A stretch of DNA of 64,000 nt from TMED23 sp964639965 (GTDB taxonomy: Bacteria > Pseudomonadota > Alphaproteobacteria > Rhodospirillales > UBA2165): contig CAZXGI010000004.1 of assembly GCA_964639965.1 (NCBI GenBank), positions 1-64,000 on the forward strand, given 5' to 3'. Position numbers and translations under genes: made by a program. Positions within the stretch are counted from its first letter, which is position 1. Every line of letters starts with the position of its first letter. The notes under the pieces are model-generated. The model was not told where the DNA came from, searched no databases, and was given only the letters and a program-made list of their open reading frames with translations. Below, in pieces: positions 33,775 through 42,928 of this stretch.

Positions 33775-34050
33775 ATGGAAAAAAATACACCTGTATCAAT
33801 AGATAAAGCTACGGTTATTCCTTTAAGTCAAATTATAATTCAAAACCATGATGTAGTTACATTTGCCAAGTTGATGGAAGTGATAAATCAAATGGGTGAA
33901 GGAGGAATGGTCTTGATGGAATTTGATTTAAAACCAGATTTTCCCGATACGCCAAGAGATTGGCAAAATCAATTAGAACTGGCATTTATGACCAAATCTA
34001 GCCCATTTAGCCGACCCCCTGAAATAATAGAAAGACCGGAAGATAAATGA
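33775..34050 (+). CDS. Small unknown protein beside the dsr locus
   Basis: 91 residues, no Cys, no membrane segment, preceded by AAGGAAAAAA. It begins MEKNTPVSIDKATVIPLSQI and contains QMGEGGMVLMEFDLKPDFPD, with a Pro-rich end. I do not recognise the family. It follows the TauD-like gene by 25 bases and overlaps the next small gene by 4 bases (ATGA), so the three are probably one transcript. A part in the dsr/tusA sulfur pathway is suggested only by position. Confidence 0.72.
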   Translation: MEKNTPVSIDKATVIPLSQIIIQNHDVVTFAKLMEVINQMGEGGMVLMEFDLKPDFPDTPRDWQNQLELAFMTKSSPFSRPPEIIERPEDK

Positions 34051-34262
34051 CCCTCGAAACATTAAAGGAACTAAGTAGGATTGAAGCGCCTTATGGCCGC
34101 GAGATTATAATACAAAGTGTTACTCACGAAAGCGGCATGGAAATGTTGAGAGTGAGAATTAAAGAAGGATCGCGTTTTACAATACTGGATATTGATCAAG
34201 AGACAGCCCAAAAATGGGGGAAAGTTTTTTTGAGTTGGATTGAAACAGCAAGAGACCATTGA
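34047..34262 (+). CDS. Small unknown protein, translationally coupled
   Basis: 71 residues. The core, EAPYGREIIIQSVTHESGMEML followed by VRIKEGSRFTILDIDQETAQKWG, looks like a compact beta-rich domain and feels like a conserved family, but I cannot name it with certainty. The start overlaps the upstream stop as ATGA. It ends 9 bases from the convergent tusA gene. No Cys for sulfur transfer. Confidence 0.72.
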   Translation: MTLETLKELSRIEAPYGREIIIQSVTHESGMEMLRVRIKEGSRFTILDIDQETAQKWGKVFLSWIETARDH

Positions 34263-34271
34263 TTATTTTTT

Positions 34272-34493
34272 TTAACCTTTTCTAATATGGAATCTAAATA
34301 AACTAACTTCCTCTTCAAGTTTTATTAGTTCATGGCCCTGCGAACTGCAAAAAAGCTTAAAGTCCTCAACTGAATTGGGATCCGTCACCTCAACGAGCAA
34401 CGTCTCACCTTCTTCAATGCGCATTATGGCTTTTTTTAGTTTTAATATTGGAATAGGACAAACCAAACCCTTAGTATCGAGTCTTTCTACCAT
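34272..34493 (-). CDS. tusA: TusA-family sulfur carrier
   Basis: 73 residues. VERLDTKGLVCPIPILKLKKAI carries the diagnostic C-P-x-P with Cys12 as persulfide carrier. The rest (EEGETLLVEVTDPNSVEDFKLFCSSQGHEL) is standard TusA. In dsr-type oxidisers TusA passes sulfane sulfur from a rhodanese or desulfurase to DsrEFH, and the dsr locus is only about 1.7 kb away. A housekeeping role in tRNA thiolation remains possible. Confidence 0.93.
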   Translation of the reverse strand: MVERLDTKGLVCPIPILKLKKAIMRIEEGETLLVEVTDPNSVEDFKLFCSSQGHELIKLEEEVSLFRFHIRKG

Positions 34494-34761
34494 TGGATCA
34501 ATAAATTTCCAATTATAGTTGTTGCATTAGCTGATCTAAGATCCAGATATCGGCGAACGGGCATATTCAATAGAAAATCGCGCAATAGAACTTCAATCGG
34601 CATTGTTAATTCGGGTACACTCAAATTTACGCTCAAAATATAGCCTTCCTGTCCAAGTTTTATAGATATTCACATTAGAACAGTTTAATGGTTTTGTCAT
34701 AGGATACGATTTGCCTGTATAGTAACTCATAGGTTTAATCAACAAGGTATGAAAAACTGTC

Positions 34762-35538
34762 ATGATTAGTGAGCTAAAGATTTTGCCATTGGAATTAAAC
34801 GATGTTTCGCTTGAGATCAATGGCATGCGTTACATTAAAGACTTTAACTTAAAACTTGAGGCCAACACTACCACAATTGTTCTAGGACCAAATGGAGCGG
34901 GGAAAAGTCTTTTCCTTCGTTTGTGTCATGGCCTAATAAAACCGACGGTTGGGTCAGTACGCTGGCTTGGGCCAGAAGGTGAAAACCCAAAAAGTCATCA
35001 AAGCATGGTATTTCAGAAACCTATAATGTTTAAACAATCAGTGAAAAGCAATCTACATTTTGGGCTTAAATCCCGAAAAATAAAAAAAACTAAAAGAGAT
35101 CCTATTGTCGAACAAATTTTAGAAATAACGGGGTTAAGTCGACTAGCCTCTACTCCCGCGCGCGCATTATCCATAGGTGAGCAACAGCGTTTAGCGATTG
35201 GGCGAGCATGGACGCTCAGACCCGAAGTTCTTTTTCTTGATGAACCTACCGCAAATTTAGATCCAGCCGCAACGCATGTTGTCGAAGAAATTATCGGCAA
35301 AATCAAAAAAGCAGGAACCACAATTATCATGTCTACACATGACCTTGGCCAAGCAAAAAGATTGGCCGATAATATCCTGTTCTTAAATCGAGGCCGAATA
35401 TTGGAAAATAGTCCCGCAGCACAATTTCTTGATAAACCTAAGAATGACCTCGCACAATCTTTTTTGAGAGGGGAGCTTCTTTGGTGGCATCGAAAGAAAC
35501 TAAAGCCCCCTGCAAATAAAAAGAATTACATAAGTTAA
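34762..35538 (+). CDS. ABC transporter ATP-binding protein (tungstate/phosphate-type), orphan
   Basis: 258 residues. Walker A GPNGAGKS is near residue 45, the signature is LSIGEQQRLAIGRAW (Ile in place of the usual Gly at LSGGE) and Walker B is VLFLDEPTANLDP; the H-loop is MSTHD. The HGLIKPTVGSVRWLG stretch and overall length recall the TupC/PstB-like importers. No permease or binding protein is adjacent in the window, so the substrate is open. It is preceded by a 268-base spacer without a recognised gene. Confidence 0.83.
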   Translation: MISELKILPLELNDVSLEINGMRYIKDFNLKLEANTTTIVLGPNGAGKSLFLRLCHGLIKPTVGSVRWLGPEGENPKSHQSMVFQKPIMFKQSVKSNLHFGLKSRKIKKTKRDPIVEQILEITGLSRLASTPARALSIGEQQRLAIGRAWTLRPEVLFLDEPTANLDPAATHVVEEIIGKIKKAGTTIIMSTHDLGQAKRLADNILFLNRGRILENSPAAQFLDKPKNDLAQSFLRGELLWWHRKKLKPPANKKNYIS

Positions 35539-36179
35539 ATCAAAAACAAATATAAAGGTACAAAGGATAAAATTATAAAGAATATGATTTTTTTAAATGG
35601 AAACATGTTCATGAAGTTAAATGGAAAAGAAGTTTTGATATGCGACTGGCTCCATCCCCGGGCGTATTATTTATGCACGTAAAAAATCGTCAGTTACCTG
35701 AAAATGACCATTTGTCGATTCATCCAGTAAATTGGATCCAGATTTGAGCCAGAAATCCGTTATTTTTCGTTCATCCTTTTAATACGATGAACTATTAAAT
35801 CGTCAATTTCCAATATTTTTACCCGATACTAGTATATTGTATATGTAATCTGTATAATAAATTACTATAAACTGACCTAAAGAGTATCAAATTCATTTGA
35901 AAAATACACGTCTATCCAGCCTAACCAACGGTATTATTAATTAACCAATTGTCATATTTCAAAAACCAAAGCCTGAGAATTTCGCTTGGCACTCTGTAAC
36001 TATTTAAACAAGAATTTCCAAGTATATTGTATTCTTCCAATATAAAAAAGATTCAAATTCAAGATAACGTTGAAAAATTATTATTAGTCTTAATTTAATC
36101 AATACGTTTTAATAAAATTAAAACCACCAAAAGAAACTCTCTCATTGCAACTTATCCCAACTTTTGCGACATATGGTGT
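35539..36179. other. 641-base AT-rich spacer, no gene recognised
   Basis: The longest gene-free stretch. Most is very AT-rich, but 35640-35780 is noticeably more GC-rich and contains a 35-codon frame (ATG at 35640) without a ribosome site. No tRNA fold, strong terminator or repeat was seen. It may hold the gpmI operon promoter and perhaps a small RNA. Confidence 0.4.
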
Positions 36180-37772
36180 ATGAATAAATCGTCTGACTTT
36201 GCTGAAAAAAATAATAATTCCAACAACCGTACCATAATGCTGTGTATTCTAGATGGATGGGGCGAACGCGATGGCGGAGACGATAACGCTATCCACCAAG
36301 CTCATACCCCGAATTGGGACCGCATGATTGGGGAATATCCTTCCTCGCGACTAAAAGCTTCGGATTTAGATGTGGGATTACCTGACGGGCAAATGGGAAA
36401 TTCTGAGGTTGGGCATATGAACCTTGGCGCCGGAAGGATCGTTATGCAGGATTTACCATTAATTGACCAAGCAATCCAAGACGCTGCGCTTCAAGAAATA
36501 CCGGCGCTAGTCGAACTCATTATGAGACTTAAAGAGAGTAAAGGTGTCTGCCACTTAGTTGGACTAACTTCACCAGGCGGGGTTCATTCCCACCAAAATC
36601 ACCTAATCGCTCTGGGAGAAATTCTTAACAACAAAAGTATTCCGAGCAAACTTCACGCTTTTATGGACGGACGAGATACAACTCCATTGGGTGGCAAGAA
36701 ATTTATAACTGATATTATAAAGAAAACCTCTAAATTCCCAAATTTCTCAATCGCAACAATAACGGGACGTTATTGGGCAATGGACCGAGATAATAATTGG
36801 GATCGAACCGAACGGGCTTATAACGCAATTGCCGAAGCCGAAGGTTTGCATAGCGACGACCCCATAAATGCTATCCAAAATAGTTATGACAACGGGAAGA
36901 CAGACGAGTTTATGCTACCTATCATTATTGGTGACTACAAAGGTATAAACGATGGTGACGGGATCTTAATGTTCAATTTTAGATCAGACCGAGCTCGTCA
37001 AATCATCTCATGTTTTGCCGACCCAGAATTTTGTAGCTTCAAAAAAGTACGTAATACTAATTTGATAGCGCAAGTAACCATGACAGAATATTCCAGCCAT
37101 ATCAGCCAATATACAAGCGCTTTATTCCCACAGCGGGAATTAAAAAAAATCCTTGGAGAGGTGGTCTCTGAAGCTGGATTAAAACAACTCCGTGCCGCAG
37201 AAACAGAAAAATATGCGCATGTGACTTTCTTTTTTAATGGCGGAAGAGAAAAAATCTTTCCAAAGGAAGAACGCATACTTGTTCCCTCGCCAAAAGTTGA
37301 AACTTATGACCAGCAACCTGAGATGTCTGCCCTTGAATTAACCAATAAAATTGTCAACGCAATTAAATCTGAAAAATTTGATCTAATTATTGCAAATTTT
37401 GCCAATGGGGATATGGTCGGGCATACAGGAATATACGAGGCAGCGGTAAAAGCTGCAGAGACAATTGACGGTTGCCTAAAGAAACTTGAAGAAGCGCTAA
37501 TTGAGATCGGCGGTAGCATGCTAATTACCGCTGATCATGGTAATTTGGAACAAATGAACGATCACCAAAATAATGGGCCCCACACTGCCCATACTCTATC
37601 GCCAGTCCCAGTAATTATCGTAAACCCACCAAAATTCGTAGAGAGTCTCCGCGAAGGTGTGCTTGCTGATGTTGCACCAACATTACTGCAATTATTAGAA
37701 TTACGCCAACCTGAAGAAATGACAGGCACTTCTTTAATTATCGGAAAAAATTCCAAAAATGCGTTCGCATAA
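36180..37772 (+). CDS. gpmI: 2,3-bisphosphoglycerate-independent phosphoglycerate mutase
   Basis: 530 residues, full length. The catalytic Ser lies in DGQMGNSEVGHMNLGAG near residue 77; metal-site residues are in MLCILDGWGERDGG at the start and in FANGDMVGHTG and TADHGNLEQM near the end. It interconverts 3- and 2-phosphoglycerate with two Mn2+. It heads the gpmI-envC-ctpA-deacetylase-rppH run common in alphaproteobacteria, and its 3' end overlaps envC by 14 bases. Confidence 0.97.
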   Translation: MNKSSDFAEKNNNSNNRTIMLCILDGWGERDGGDDNAIHQAHTPNWDRMIGEYPSSRLKASDLDVGLPDGQMGNSEVGHMNLGAGRIVMQDLPLIDQAIQDAALQEIPALVELIMRLKESKGVCHLVGLTSPGGVHSHQNHLIALGEILNNKSIPSKLHAFMDGRDTTPLGGKKFITDIIKKTSKFPNFSIATITGRYWAMDRDNNWDRTERAYNAIAEAEGLHSDDPINAIQNSYDNGKTDEFMLPIIIGDYKGINDGDGILMFNFRSDRARQIISCFADPEFCSFKKVRNTNLIAQVTMTEYSSHISQYTSALFPQRELKKILGEVVSEAGLKQLRAAETEKYAHVTFFFNGGREKIFPKEERILVPSPKVETYDQQPEMSALELTNKIVNAIKSEKFDLIIANFANGDMVGHTGIYEAAVKAAETIDGCLKKLEEALIEIGGSMLITADHGNLEQMNDHQNNGPHTAHTLSPVPVIIVNPPKFVESLREGVLADVAPTLLQLLELRQPEEMTGTSLIIGKNSKNAFA

Positions 37773-39021
37773 TTTAAAAAAAACAATACTCCTTTTCATA
37801 CTCTTTGTCCTATACCCACCCCAATATATCTTTGCTCAGCAACAAAATGTTGGACTAGATAAAAAAATTAAGGAGGTAGAAAGAGCTATTGAAGAAGGAA
37901 GAAAGCGTAGCCAAAATCTGAAAAAGCGTGCAGATAGTCTAAAAAATGATCTCTCTAAAGCAAAACATGGGCGCATCGCTATTGCACATTCCGTGCAAAA
38001 ATTAGAAAGAAAGCTATCAAAATTAGAAACGGAAATCAGCGATTTAAATGGGGCAGAAAATGAAAAGCGTAATTTATTAGAATCTAGGCGAGGACAATTT
38101 ACTAACATTTTAATGGCCCTACAACGTATTTCACGATTGCCACCAGAAGCGATAATCGCCTACCCAGCAGGCGTAAATGATCTAATTAGAACTGCGGTTC
38201 TTTTACGATCAGCCATCCCTAAAATTGAAACCCAAGCTGCCCAGCTCCGTGAGGACATCGTTGTTCTTGCTGCTACACGAGAATTGATTGCTAATCGTAA
38301 ATTACAGCTTGATAATACCGGTCATGAATTTCGGAAAAAGCGCATAACTCTTGATCAACTTATTCGCCGCAAGGCAAAACAACACCAACACGCAATTAGG
38401 CAACGGCGAAAAGCAGCGTCCAAAATTAAATCGCTGAGCAGCAAAGCAAAAAACCTTCGTGATTTATTTGCAAATCTAGAGCAGGAAAAAAAACTTCAAT
38501 CGCTAAAAAAATCGAAACGAAGTCAGTCTCAGAAACCTAACATTAAGGAAAATAAAAAACAAAGTTCTAGCTATAAGAATAATAAAGTTGCACTCCTTGG
38601 TAGCCCCTTTAATCTTAAGCCTTTCGCATTGTCACGCGGATCTCTCCGCTTTCCAGCCGTTGGACGGATCTCTGGACGTTACGGCGAGACAATACGACGA
38701 GGCTTTACCCGGAAAGGTGTAACGTTAGAAACCCGTGCATTGGCTCAAGTAATCGCCCCACATAATGGTAAGGTCGTTTTTGCTGGTAATTTTCGCGGAT
38801 ACGGGCAACTCTTGATTATTGATCATGGAGAAGGATATCATACACTATTAGCAGGTATGGTACGAATTGATGGAACTATGGGCCAATATGTTTTATCAGG
38901 AGAACCAGTTGGCGTGATGGGAACCCCAAAAGATGGTAAACCGTCACTATACATAGAACTAAGACGTAATAGCCAGCCAATTAACCCAATACCGTGGCTA
39001 GCTAAGAACAAAGATAGTTAA
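37759..39021 (+). CDS. envC: EnvC-like murein hydrolase activator (degenerate M23/LytM)
   Basis: 420 residues: a signal peptide (residues 1-26, ending at FAQ), a long coiled coil (about 30-230), a basic linker, and a C-terminal LytM fold (about 295-415). The LytM domain keeps APHNGKVVFAGNFRGYGQLLIIDHG but lacks the zinc ligands: the usual H-x-x-x-D region reads RKGVTLETR and the HxH strand reads SLYIELR. That is the pattern of EnvC, which activates amidases at the septum rather than cutting peptidoglycan. Confidence 0.9.
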   Translation: MRSHNLKKTILLFILFVLYPPQYIFAQQQNVGLDKKIKEVERAIEEGRKRSQNLKKRADSLKNDLSKAKHGRIAIAHSVQKLERKLSKLETEISDLNGAENEKRNLLESRRGQFTNILMALQRISRLPPEAIIAYPAGVNDLIRTAVLLRSAIPKIETQAAQLREDIVVLAATRELIANRKLQLDNTGHEFRKKRITLDQLIRRKAKQHQHAIRQRRKAASKIKSLSSKAKNLRDLFANLEQEKKLQSLKKSKRSQSQKPNIKENKKQSSSYKNNKVALLGSPFNLKPFALSRGSLRFPAVGRISGRYGETIRRGFTRKGVTLETRALAQVIAPHNGKVVFAGNFRGYGQLLIIDHGEGYHTLLAGMVRIDGTMGQYVLSGEPVGVMGTPKDGKPSLYIELRRNSQPINPIPWLAKNKDS

Positions 39022-39036
39022 AAGCGAGGTAGGCAT

Positions 39037-40359
39037 ATGAAAAAACAATTATTTGCAATACTAATTCTAGCCCTCTCAATACCGATTATTAGTCACCCAA
39101 CTTGTCTCCAAGCAGCTGAAAAAGTCAAAGTTAAATCAAATATTGAAACATATCGCTTACTAAATCTTTTTGGAGACGTTTTTGAACGAGTTCGCACAAG
39201 CTACGTAACCGAAATTTCAGATGAAGATTTAATCGAGGCTGCAATTACAGGCATGCTAACCTCGCTGGATCCCCACTCAAGTTACCTTAACGCGAAAAAC
39301 TTCAAGGATATGAAGGTACAAACCCGAGGTAAATTTGGGGGTCTGGGTATAGAAGTAACAATGGAAGGCGGATTAATCAAAGTAGTCTCACCGATCGATG
39401 ATACACCCGCTTATCGTGCGGGTCTAAAGTCAGGCGATTTAATAACTCATTTAGATGGCAAAAGAGTGCAGGGATTAACCCTTTCAGAGGCTGTCGACAA
39501 AATGCGTGGAAAAGTTGGCGAAGATATTAAACTCACCATCCTGCGTATCGGCAAAAGGCCCTTCAATGTTACAGTAACACGTGGCATCATTCCTATTCGA
39601 ACGGTCAGATCCCGAATTGAAGCCAAAGACATCGGCTATATCCGCATCTCATCTTTTAGTCAACCTACCGAAAAAGGTCTCAACAAGGCCATGGCAAGCA
39701 TCAAAAAGAAACTTGGCGAAAAGTTTAGTGGTCTAGTGCTGGACTTAAGAAATAATCCTGGTGGTCTTCTTGATCAAGCCATCGCGGTCTCTGATGCTTT
39801 TCTGGAGAGAGGTGAAATCGTCTCAACTCGCGCCCGGAAAGAAGAAATGCATAAACGATTTCATGCAAAGCCAGGTGATCTAGCTGGTGGCAAACCAATT
39901 GTTGTTTTGATCAACGGTGGATCTGCAAGCGCTTCCGAAATTGTAGCCGGAGCCTTGCAAGATCATAAACGTGCAATCGTTCTCGGAACAAAATCTTTTG
40001 GGAAGGGGTCTGTACAAACAATCATCCCACTTCAAGAACATGGAGCGATGCGTTTAACCACGTCCCGGTATTACACGCCATCAGGCCGAAGCATCCAAGA
40101 AATTGGTGTAACCCCGGACATTATCGTTGAGCCAGCTAAATTTGAAGCTGCCAAAACTCGAAAGCAACCTCGAGAAGGCGATTTGCGTGGCGCCCTAAAG
40201 AATGATAATAAAAAGAATAATTTGGAAGAAAACCCCAACGATAAATTAGGAAATTCGAAGAAAAATTCTGTTAGAATTAATATAACAGACTTCCAATTAC
40301 AGCGGGCATTAGACCTTCTTCGTGGCGTCTCAATGTTTTCTCAACGGATTGAAGGATAG
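39037..40359 (+). CDS. ctpA: Carboxy-terminal processing protease (S41)
   Basis: 440 residues: signal peptide (about 1-27), a PDZ domain (about 105-185, with GGLGIEVTMEGGLIKVVSPIDD), and an S41 catalytic core. The nucleophile is Ser in NGGSASASEIVAGALQDHKR, and the Lys is in GTKSFGKGSVQT. It is a periplasmic protease that trims or degrades cell-wall hydrolases and membrane proteins. It lies 15 bases after envC. Confidence 0.95.
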   Translation: MKKQLFAILILALSIPIISHPTCLQAAEKVKVKSNIETYRLLNLFGDVFERVRTSYVTEISDEDLIEAAITGMLTSLDPHSSYLNAKNFKDMKVQTRGKFGGLGIEVTMEGGLIKVVSPIDDTPAYRAGLKSGDLITHLDGKRVQGLTLSEAVDKMRGKVGEDIKLTILRIGKRPFNVTVTRGIIPIRTVRSRIEAKDIGYIRISSFSQPTEKGLNKAMASIKKKLGEKFSGLVLDLRNNPGGLLDQAIAVSDAFLERGEIVSTRARKEEMHKRFHAKPGDLAGGKPIVVLINGGSASASEIVAGALQDHKRAIVLGTKSFGKGSVQTIIPLQEHGAMRLTTSRYYTPSGRSIQEIGVTPDIIVEPAKFEAAKTRKQPREGDLRGALKNDNKKNNLEENPNDKLGNSKKNSVRINITDFQLQRALDLLRGVSMFSQRIEG

Positions 40360-40402
40360 ACCCATCATAATAGACGAAAACTAGAACTTTCAGGAGCCTT
40401 GT

Positions 40403-42100
40403 ATGTCAGACGAAGAAACAAAAGCTGAAGCTGATAATATGGTTGACGATAACCAGCCTGATGAAAAAACTGGAGAATCAACAGAAAGTTCCTCAGACAT
40501 CAAAGATGATGAGAACCAAAGCAATGCAGATGAAAGTGCCGAGAAAACTGAAGAGTCCGCAGAAAGTCAATCCGACTTTATAGTTGATCCAAACCAAAAA
40601 AAACCAGATGAAAGCGAAGAACCAAATGTTAACAATATCTCATTAGATCCGGAACCCGAGACTGATACAATACATCAAGAAGATACTGAAGATCTGAAAC
40701 TAAATGATATTGATTTACCTGACGGTGGATTTGATGAAGAAGATGAAACATCTAGTGGAAAGAAAAAGTGGATATTCATCGGTTCTGGTATCTTGCTCGT
40801 AGCGGTTTTTGGTGGCGCTGGAATATTTTATCTTAACGATTCAAATCTAATAAGCCAGAATAGCAAATCCAAGGAAGTCGCCCTGAGTTTAAAAATTCCC
40901 CGCAAATCAAAGCTGAAAAAGGGTCGAAAGAAGATGATTTCGTCTTCGAAGAAGCTACTCCAAGAAAGTTCGCCCATTTTGAATCGGAAGAGTTCCAATA
41001 CCCTAAAATCATCAAGTAAATTAGAATCGATCAAAACATCAGATCCGGCTATAAACACAAAAAAGCCAAAGACCCTTAGTACGAAAAAAAAACCTCCTGA
41101 GCCTAAAAATTTACCAGATAAAAAAACTAAAATTCAGGAAAAAAAATCTAACCAATCTATTTCAGGTGCTAAAATACTCGCTGATGGTAGCCTCGTGATA
41201 CCCTCTGTAACGGCAGCCGCCTTCAAGGGGATCCCAATGATGAAGAATCCTCTCCCCTTATCGGATCCCGATAAATCCTTAGGCGAATCTGTGGGTGGAG
41301 GAGTAATACCAAGAATATCGACTGATGGCCGGAGACCATGGAAATTCTACGGGAAAACTTTTAATAAACAAACGACCTTGCCACGTATCAGCATTATCAT
41401 TAAAGATTTAGGTCTAAGTAAGGCAGCGACGACAGCCGCAATTAACCACACCCCATCCGAAGTTACATTAGCATTTAATCCTTATGCAAAAGGCGTCGCT
41501 AACTGGGTAAGTCTTGCCAGAGCAGTGGGTCATGAAACGTTGATCAAACTGCCTATGGAACCCATGGATTTCCCAATATCAGACCCGGGGCCATTTGCCC
41601 TCCAAGTAAGCTTGCAAGAAACAGAAAACATTGATCGACTGCGGTACATTCTATCAGTGTCGATGGGTAATGTCGGATTAATGCAAATGATGGGAACACG
41701 TTTTGTTACGTCACGTAAAGCATTAGAACCTATACTTAAAGAAATACATTCCCGAGGGCTTTTGATGATCGATAATGGTTTGGCTAAAAAAAGTCAGATT
41801 ATCAAAATTGCATCTGCGATTGGGTTGCCACGCGCGCGCAGTAATGTTTTTATTGATCAGAATGCTTCCCGTTCGAATATTAAGCGTAAACTTTCCGTAT
41901 TGGAATCAATTGCAAAGAAAAATAGATCCGCTGTTGGTATCGCGCAACCACTTCCAAATTCGATTTCGCTGATTATGAGTTGGTCCAAAACTTTAGCTGA
42001 GAAAAAGTTGATCCTTGCGCCTATCTCTGCAATCGTAAAAGTTTCTGGTAACCTAAAGCAGCAAGCCAAGGATCAGGTCTCGAGTGAAACCAAAAAATAG
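40403..42100 (+). CDS. Divergent polysaccharide deacetylase (YibQ/DUF610) with long acidic N-terminus
   Basis: 565 residues. Residues 1-120 are acidic and low-complexity (Asp/Glu/Ser-rich repeats of DESAE type), then a membrane helix (about 128-147), a Lys/Ser-rich linker (to about 260), and the C-terminal catalytic-like domain from PRISIIIKDLGLSKAATTAAI to the end. The domain is of the divergent polysaccharide deacetylase family, NodB-like in fold, whose activity is not established. It is anchored in the inner membrane facing the periplasm, next to envC and ctpA. Confidence 0.87.
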   Translation: MSDEETKAEADNMVDDNQPDEKTGESTESSSDIKDDENQSNADESAEKTEESAESQSDFIVDPNQKKPDESEEPNVNNISLDPEPETDTIHQEDTEDLKLNDIDLPDGGFDEEDETSSGKKKWIFIGSGILLVAVFGGAGIFYLNDSNLISQNSKSKEVALSLKIPRKSKLKKGRKKMISSSKKLLQESSPILNRKSSNTLKSSSKLESIKTSDPAINTKKPKTLSTKKKPPEPKNLPDKKTKIQEKKSNQSISGAKILADGSLVIPSVTAAAFKGIPMMKNPLPLSDPDKSLGESVGGGVIPRISTDGRRPWKFYGKTFNKQTTLPRISIIIKDLGLSKAATTAAINHTPSEVTLAFNPYAKGVANWVSLARAVGHETLIKLPMEPMDFPISDPGPFALQVSLQETENIDRLRYILSVSMGNVGLMQMMGTRFVTSRKALEPILKEIHSRGLLMIDNGLAKKSQIIKIASAIGLPRARSNVFIDQNASRSNIKRKLSVLESIAKKNRSAVGIAQPLPNSISLIMSWSKTLAEKKLILAPISAIVKVSGNLKQQAKDQVSSETKK

Positions 42101-42102
42101 TT

Positions 42103-42588
42103 GTGGCAACCAAATCAAATCTCCCTTATCGACCCTGTGCTGGAATTATGCTTTTTAATAAACAGGGACAAGTACTAGTTGGACAACGACTTGATACATA
42201 TCAAACCGCTTGGCAACTTCCACAAGGAGGCATCGAAAAGGGCGAAGAACCTATTGCAGCAGCCTTTCGCGAACTTAGGGAAGAGATCGGCACCGACAAT
42301 GCTGAATTAATTGGAGAAATAAAAAACTGGCTTAATTACGATTTACCTCCTGAGCTTATGGGCAAACTATGGGGTGGGCGCTTTCGAGGACAAACACAAA
42401 AATGGTTTGCTCTTCGTTTTTTGGGCACCGATATTGAAATTGACCCGAAAATTGTCGCCAATCCAGAATTTACTGCTTGGAAATGGGTTAACATTGCGGA
42501 AATACAAAAATTGGCTGTACCTTTTAAACGGTCTGTCTACAAAAATGTAGTAAACGAATTTACGCGATTCGCCAAAGCCCCCAAATAA
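42103..42588 (+). CDS. rppH: RNA pyrophosphohydrolase (Nudix)
   Basis: 161 residues, starting at a GTG two bases after the previous stop. The Nudix box is intact (GGIEKGEEPIAAAFRELREEIG, residues 38-59). YRPCAGIMLFNKQGQVLVGQR and WQLPQGG are standard RppH. It removes pyrophosphate from 5' triphosphate mRNA or hydrolyses Ap4A. It is the last gene of the gpmI run. Confidence 0.95.
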   Translation: MATKSNLPYRPCAGIMLFNKQGQVLVGQRLDTYQTAWQLPQGGIEKGEEPIAAAFRELREEIGTDNAELIGEIKNWLNYDLPPELMGKLWGGRFRGQTQKWFALRFLGTDIEIDPKIVANPEFTAWKWVNIAEIQKLAVPFKRSVYKNVVNEFTRFAKAPK

Positions 42589-42928
42589 ATATAAAATAAG
42601 TAAACAAATTTATAACTGTCCGTATAAAGAAGACCAAACCATCGTCTCTTTACAATTAATTGAAAGCGCCTAATATTGCCGGTCTTTAGGGGTTTTTTTA
42701 TGGATTCTTAGTTTGCTCATTGTAATTTCCTATAATATGATAAAAATCCATGTTCTAGTGCAAAATAATTGTATATTGTTCGTTTCAATGTAACCGTTAC
42801 GCGTGAGTAAATTTAAATAAATTTTCATGAAAAAAATCTAATTATATCCAGTGGTGATTAATTTAAACAGTTAACGCGGCCAATATGTCGCTGCACTTTT
42901 TGTAAAAAATTTTAGGAGAGAAACAAGT
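42589..42928. other. 340-base spacer before korA
   Basis: Apart from the weak terminator noted at 42669, this holds no gene I can support. The last 60 bases have AGGAGAGAAAC, the korA ribosome site. A promoter for korAB should lie here, but no confident -35/-10 pair was picked out. Confidence 0.4.
42669..42699 (+). terminator. Possible rho-independent terminator
   Basis: CCTAA and TTAGG can pair across a 12-base loop and are followed by GG and a run of seven T, 80 bases after rppH. The stem is short, so this is a weak candidate for the end of the gpmI-rppH transcript. Confidence 0.35.

Noticed and set aside
34494..34761. Short frames that might be a lost permease or small gene before the ABC ATPase
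   Set aside because: The longest frames are about 40 codons, lack ribosome sites and show no membrane segments.
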